A DNA stretch of 64,000 nucleotides from Helicobacter pullorum NCTC 12824 (GTDB lineage Bacteria; Campylobacterota; Campylobacteria; Campylobacterales; Helicobacteraceae): assembly GCF_017979475.1 (NCBI RefSeq), contig NZ_JAERIT010000003.1, forward strand, positions 124,001-188,000, in the 5' to 3' direction. Under the pieces are notes generated by a model, which did no database searches, had not been told where the DNA came from, and saw nothing but the letters and a program-made list of their open reading frames with translations. Of the stretch, positions 60,271-64,000 are shown in pieces. Position 1 is the stretch's first letter. Each line of letters opens with the position of its first letter. A program made the position numbers and the translations under genes.

Positions 60271-61568
60271 CAGATACACAAAATATTTTAAATACTATCA
60301 ATCCCAAAAGAAATTATAAAAAAATGTTTTTATTGTGGGGAATGGTGTGTGCGATTTTTGTTGTTATAGTGGGTGGAATTTATTGGTGGAATAATAGAAA
60401 GCCTGATATTACCTATGAGGCACAAAAGGCATTTATGGGGGATATTTCAAGCACAATTAGTGCTAATGGAACTCTCTCGCCAACTAATGAAGTTTCAATT
60501 GGAACAGTAATTTCTGGGATAGTGCTTGAGGTGTTAGTTGATGTGAATGATGAAGTGAAAAAGGGGCAGATTTTAGCAAGGATAGATCCAGAAAGTATTG
60601 AGCAAGACCTTTATCGTTACCAAGCTCAATTAGAAAGCGCAAAGGCTCAATTAAAAAGTGCAGAGGTAAGTTTAGATGAAAAAGAATGGCAATACAAACA
60701 ATACCAAGATCTTTATCAAAAAACCAATGGCAAAACCCCATCTATTTTAGAGCTAGAAACAGCAAAAACTGCTTATAATGACGCTTTGAGTAATGTAGAA
60801 ATAAGAAAGGCTAGTATTAAAGAAATTGAAACTTCGATTCGTTCTACTGAAGTTGATTTAAAAAATTCAAAAATCACAAGCCCAATTGATGGAGTGGTAT
60901 TGCAGCGTTCTATCGAAGTTGGGCAGAGTGTAGCAGCAAGCTTTCAAGCGCCGGAATTTTTTATTGTTGCAGAGAGTTTGGAGGAAATGGAGCTAAATGC
61001 AAGCATTTCAGAGGCAGATATCGGCAAGGTGAAGGTGGGGCAGAAAGTGGAGTTTAGCGTAGATTCCTATCCTACAAAAATTTTTAAAGCAGCAGTAGAT
61101 AGAGTAAATTATGGCTCTTCTAACGCCTCTAGTTCTTCTAGCTCTTCTTCTAGTTCCACGACTACCACTTCAAGTGAAATTGTGAGCTATGAGGCAAGGA
61201 TTTATGTAGATAACAAAGATTTGCTTTTGCGTCCGGGAATGAGTGCGACAGCTGATATTGAAGTATCTAGTGCCAAAAATACTCTTCTTGTCCCATCAAG
61301 TGCGCTTTATTTTACCCCAAGTATCCAAACAGACAATAAAAAGAAATCAAATTCTTTTAATCCTTTTGCGCAGATGCGTCCAAAACGCGATAAAAAAACT
61401 AATATCCAACAAGAAGTTAGTAATGGAGCGGTATGGATTTTGGAAAATGGAAGCCCAAAAAAAGTAGAAGTAGAAGTGGGGATGAGTGATGGGCAAAATA
61501 CGCAGATTTTTAGCGATGTTATCAAGCCAGAAATGCTTGTCATTACAGGTCAAAAACAAGGGAAATAA
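60267..61568 (+). CDS. macA: MacA-like periplasmic adaptor (membrane fusion protein)
   Basis: 433 residues. One N-terminal membrane helix (about 20-42) is followed by a split lipoyl domain (GTVISGIVLEVLVDVNDEVKKGQ), a long alpha-hairpin and beta-barrel domains (SPIDGVVLQRSIEVGQSVA). A low-complexity Ser/Thr run lies at about residues 283-303, inside the beta-barrel part. It links the inner-membrane ABC transporter to the TolC-like channel. It is translationally coupled to both neighbours (ATGA overlap and shared base). Confidence 0.88.
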   Translation: MTDTQNILNTINPKRNYKKMFLLWGMVCAIFVVIVGGIYWWNNRKPDITYEAQKAFMGDISSTISANGTLSPTNEVSIGTVISGIVLEVLVDVNDEVKKGQILARIDPESIEQDLYRYQAQLESAKAQLKSAEVSLDEKEWQYKQYQDLYQKTNGKTPSILELETAKTAYNDALSNVEIRKASIKEIETSIRSTEVDLKNSKITSPIDGVVLQRSIEVGQSVAASFQAPEFFIVAESLEEMELNASISEADIGKVKVGQKVEFSVDSYPTKIFKAAVDRVNYGSSNASSSSSSSSSSTTTTSSEIVSYEARIYVDNKDLLLRPGMSATADIEVSSAKNTLLVPSSALYFTPSIQTDNKKKSNSFNPFAQMRPKRDKKTNIQQEVSNGAVWILENGSPKKVEVEVGMSDGQNTQIFSDVIKPEMLVITGQKQGK

Positions 61569-62257
61569 TGGGATTTATCAAATTAATTGATATTCATAAA
61601 AGCTATGGGAAGCCCCCAAATGTTTTTGAGGCATTAAGGGGCGTGAATCTTGAAATCTCTCAAGGGGAATTTGTCGCATTAATGGGACCTAGTGGGAGCG
61701 GTAAATCTACAATGGCAAATATTCTTGGTTGTCTTGATAGTCCAACAAAGGGGATTTATGATTTTTGTGGAGTGAATGTTTGTGATTTGAATCTCAAACA
61801 AAAAGCGCTTTTAAGGCGGCATTATATCGGCTTTATATTTCAAGGATTTAATTTGCTCCCGCGGACAACAGCGCTAGAAAATGTTGAATTGCCATTGCTT
61901 TATAGGCAAGTCCCCAAAAAGGAGCGTCTTAGGCTATCTATGGAGGCATTAGAAATGGTGGGATTAGATAAGTGGTATAACCATAGTAGCAATGAGCTAA
62001 GTGGTGGGCAGCAGCAGAGGGTGGCTATTGCTAGGGCTATTGCCTCTAAACCGCTTTTTTTGCTTGCAGATGAACCAACAGGGAATCTTGATACCAAAAG
62101 AAGCATTGAAATTATGGAGATTTTATCTCGTTTGAATTTGGAATCTAAAATCACTATTTTGATGGTAACCCACGAACCAGATATGGCAAAGTATGCCACA
62201 AGAGAAATTGTCTTTTTAGATGGCAAAGTGCGGTCAGATTCAAAGGTAATAAAATGA
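61568..62257 (+). CDS. MacB/LolD-type ABC transporter ATPase
   Basis: 229 residues. Walker A GPSGSGKST, signature LSGGQQQRVAIARA and Walker B LLADEPTGNLD are intact. It belongs to the MacB/LolD/FtsE group. In E. coli the MacB ATPase is fused to the permease; here the two are separate and overlap by 4 bases. It powers export of macrolide-like compounds, peptides or lipoproteins through the MacA/TolC partners. Confidence 0.9.
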   Translation: MGFIKLIDIHKSYGKPPNVFEALRGVNLEISQGEFVALMGPSGSGKSTMANILGCLDSPTKGIYDFCGVNVCDLNLKQKALLRRHYIGFIFQGFNLLPRTTALENVELPLLYRQVPKKERLRLSMEALEMVGLDKWYNHSSNELSGGQQQRVAIARAIASKPLFLLADEPTGNLDTKRSIEIMEILSRLNLESKITILMVTHEPDMAKYATREIVFLDGKVRSDSKVIK

Positions 62258-63474
62258 TCTTAAATGCTTTTTTCTTGGCTTTTAGGCAGATTCGTAGGAA
62301 TTTTTTGCGTGCGATTCTTACAATGCTTGGCGTGATTATCGGTGTTGGGGCGGTGATTATTATGATAACTCTTGGTAATGGCACCACACAAGTAATCACA
62401 GAGAGAATGAGTAGTCTTGGAAGCAATATTTTGTTGGTTTTCCCAGCACGCGATCAAACTCCCGGAAAGGGAGGAAGAAAGCAATTTATGCTACAAGATG
62501 TTGAGGATTTGGAATTGCAAATTGGGCATTTGGTGCGAGCAATTGCACCGCTCTCTTCTACAAGTGTTTTGGCTCAATTTCGTCAAGGCAATACCCAAAC
62601 TCAAGCACAAGGTATCAATGCGGATTATTTTATCGCAACTAATTGGGAAGTAACGCAAGGGAGAAATTTCACCAAAGAAGAATATAGAGCAGGGAGCAAT
62701 GTTTGTGTTATTGGTGAGAGTGTGCGTAAGAATCTCTTTAATACAAGCAATGTGAATCCTTTGGGTATGCGTATTAAGCTTGGAAGTATTGTCTGTGATT
62801 GTGTTGGGATTTTGGAGAGTAAGGGACAAGGTGCAATGGGAAATGATCAAGATGATGTGATTTTGTTGCCGCTTAAAACTTATCAACGCAGTATTTCAAA
62901 GTCTGATTCGCTTTATAATATTAGCCGACTTATGATTTCGCTAAAAGATGAAGTGGATTCGACTATGGCAGTAGGGGAAATTACAGAGGCATTAAGGGGG
63001 ATACGCAATATTCGCGAGGGTCAAAAAGATGATTTTGAGATTATGGATACAAAGCAAATTATTGAAATGATGAAAAGCACCACTGCCAACCTTACGCTTT
63101 TTTTGGGGGCAATTGCTGGGGTAAGCTTGATTGTGGGTGGAATTGGGATTATGAATATTATGCTTGTTTCTGTTACAGAGAGGACTAAGGAAATTGGCAC
63201 GCGTCTTGCTATTGGGGCTTTGGAAAGTGAGGTATTGTTGCAATTTTTGATTGAAGCAGTAACTTTGAGTTCGCTTGGAGGGCTTATTGGGATTATTTTG
63301 GCGTTTTTTGGCTCTCTTGGGATTAGCCATTTGATGCAGATTCCTTTTGATTTTGATTATAGTGTGGCATTGATTGCATTTATTTTTTCTGCATTTATTG
63401 GGATTTTGTTTGGGTATCTTCCTGCTAGGAGAGCTTCAAGGTTGAATCCTATTGACGCATTAAGGCATGAATAG
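62254..63474 (+). CDS. MacB-type ABC transporter permease
   Basis: 406 residues. The N-terminal helix is followed by a large periplasmic MacB-type domain (about 45-240), then three membrane helices of the FtsX type. LRAILTMLGVIIGVGAVIIM and GGIGIMNIMLVSVTERTKEI are characteristic. It forms the membrane part of the MacA-TolC-coupled pump. It overlaps the ATPase gene by 4 bases (ATGA). Confidence 0.9.
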   Translation: MILNAFFLAFRQIRRNFLRAILTMLGVIIGVGAVIIMITLGNGTTQVITERMSSLGSNILLVFPARDQTPGKGGRKQFMLQDVEDLELQIGHLVRAIAPLSSTSVLAQFRQGNTQTQAQGINADYFIATNWEVTQGRNFTKEEYRAGSNVCVIGESVRKNLFNTSNVNPLGMRIKLGSIVCDCVGILESKGQGAMGNDQDDVILLPLKTYQRSISKSDSLYNISRLMISLKDEVDSTMAVGEITEALRGIRNIREGQKDDFEIMDTKQIIEMMKSTTANLTLFLGAIAGVSLIVGGIGIMNIMLVSVTERTKEIGTRLAIGALESEVLLQFLIEAVTLSSLGGLIGIILAFFGSLGISHLMQIPFDFDYSVALIAFIFSAFIGILFGYLPARRASRLNPIDALRHE

Positions 63475-63495
63475 CAATGTTTGTTGCATAGCAAA

Positions 63496-63981
63496 TTAGT
63501 TCAATAATTGCATGGTTTTAATGAGGAGATAATACCGCAGTCCTTTGCCAAGGGCGATGAAAAAAGTAGCTTTCCAAAAAGGGTATTTTACAGCCCCCAA
63601 AGCAAGTGCAAAAACATCTCCCAAAAAGGGCAAGAAACTCAAAAAAGCCCCGATAAATCCATATTTACTAACAAAATTGAGGTATTTTTGGTATTTTGTA
63701 AGCCTTTTTGCATTTTCCTCTTGTTTGCTTCTTTTTGTAATTTCTTTGGCTTTTGAAAAATATCTCCCCAAAATAAAATTCTCTCCGATTCTTCCCACGG
63801 CATAGGTGCTAAGAGAGCCTAGTGTATTGCCTAATGTAGCGACGCTCCACACAAGAATCAAAGAATAATCTAAAGTCGCAAAAAAGGCAACAAAAGCCTC
63901 AGAACCTAAGGGATAGAGGCTGCTTGAGAGGAAGCAGATTCCAAAAAGCCCAAGCAAGCCGAGTGTTTCTAGAGCTTGCAT
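63496..63981 (-). CDS. DedA/YqaA-family membrane protein (VTT domain)
   Basis: 161 residues with about four to five membrane helices. LSSSLYPLGSEAFVAFFATL, ATLGNTLGSLSTYAVGR and FLSFLPFLGDVFALALGAV are typical of YqaA/DedA (SNARE-associated, VTT) proteins. They are thought to help lipid transport or membrane potential homeostasis. It converges with the MacB-type permease gene. The start lies 19 bases from the window edge, so an upstream extension cannot be excluded. Confidence 0.85.
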   Translation of the reverse strand: MQALETLGLLGLFGICFLSSSLYPLGSEAFVAFFATLDYSLILVWSVATLGNTLGSLSTYAVGRIGENFILGRYFSKAKEITKRSKQEENAKRLTKYQKYLNFVSKYGFIGAFLSFLPFLGDVFALALGAVKYPFWKATFFIALGKGLRYYLLIKTMQLLN

Positions 63982-64000
63982 GGTTTTTGAGGGCTTTTGG

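Overview
The window comes from an AT-rich member of the genus Helicobacter, most likely an enterohepatic species. The evidence is the 16S/23S sequence, the flagellar, pgk-corA, dxr-cdsA and accA-fabF-acpP-fabG gene orders familiar from H. pylori, a pseudaminate synthase, a PsrABC-type reductase and several long homopolymeric G tracts of the phase-variation type. The species cannot be fixed by eye.

Layout. 1-2346: end of a flagellar rod cluster (flgC-fliE) followed by the division transpeptidase ftsI. 2347-4720: a short accessory stretch between ftsI and a tRNA-Pro(GGG) gene, holding a DUF2828/von Willebrand A protein related to Ro-like RNA-binding proteins. 4873-9589: a sigma54-type promoter, then flgI-flgJ-flgS (P ring, rod-binding protein, flagellar sensor kinase), pgk and corA. 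9635-16957 (minus strand): a periplasmic catalase-like protein with a Fur-like box, dxr, cdsA, a YdjM-like membrane protein, ybeY, xth and a long AsmA-like protein. 17050-24198: a sigma28-driven YjfB-like motility gene, a HemN-like radical SAM protein, a lipoprotein, pseI, nhaA, and an MBOAT/SGNH O-acyltransferase pair whose MBOAT gene carries a G12 tract in the OFF frame. 24375-29906: a complete linked rRNA operon (16S, tRNA-Ile, tRNA-Ala, 23S, 5S) with promoter, boxA-like elements and processing stems.

30192-43185 is an accessory island. It begins with an orphan phase-variable gene start (promoter, ribosome site, ATG and G13, but no gene body). It then carries a redox/electrophile-defence block: two aldo/keto reductases (one frameshifted), two flavodoxin-fold quinone or NAD(P)H reductases, a MerR regulator with the NmlR/AdhR-type cysteine, an HxlR regulator, a LysE exporter, an arginase-family enzyme, a RidA protein and an MHS transporter. 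A large autotransporter and a nucleotide-translocase-like transporter follow. Two near-identical MerR promoters (19-bp spacers) lie at the two ends of the island, and a 49-bp element is duplicated in front of two of its operons. A probable small RNA gene on the minus strand closes this stretch.

43620-54192 returns to core genes: psrABC-like molybdoenzyme, a HI0933-family flavoprotein, accA, fabF, acpP, fabG, yaaA and glnA (whose adenylylation-site tyrosine is Phe).

54397-58769 is the most interesting segment. A tightly packed operon encodes two HMA-like modules, a membrane-anchored ferritin-like protein, five very small glycine-zipper or membrane proteins (one MamC-like), and a P1B-type ATPase with an unusual YSCALKL membrane motif, behind an operator-like palindrome. 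The layout resembles the iron-storing ferrosome (fez) clusters known from Desulfovibrio and Clostridioides, so I propose an iron organelle or iron storage system. A TolC/MacA/split-MacB export system (58834-63474) and a DedA-like protein end the window.
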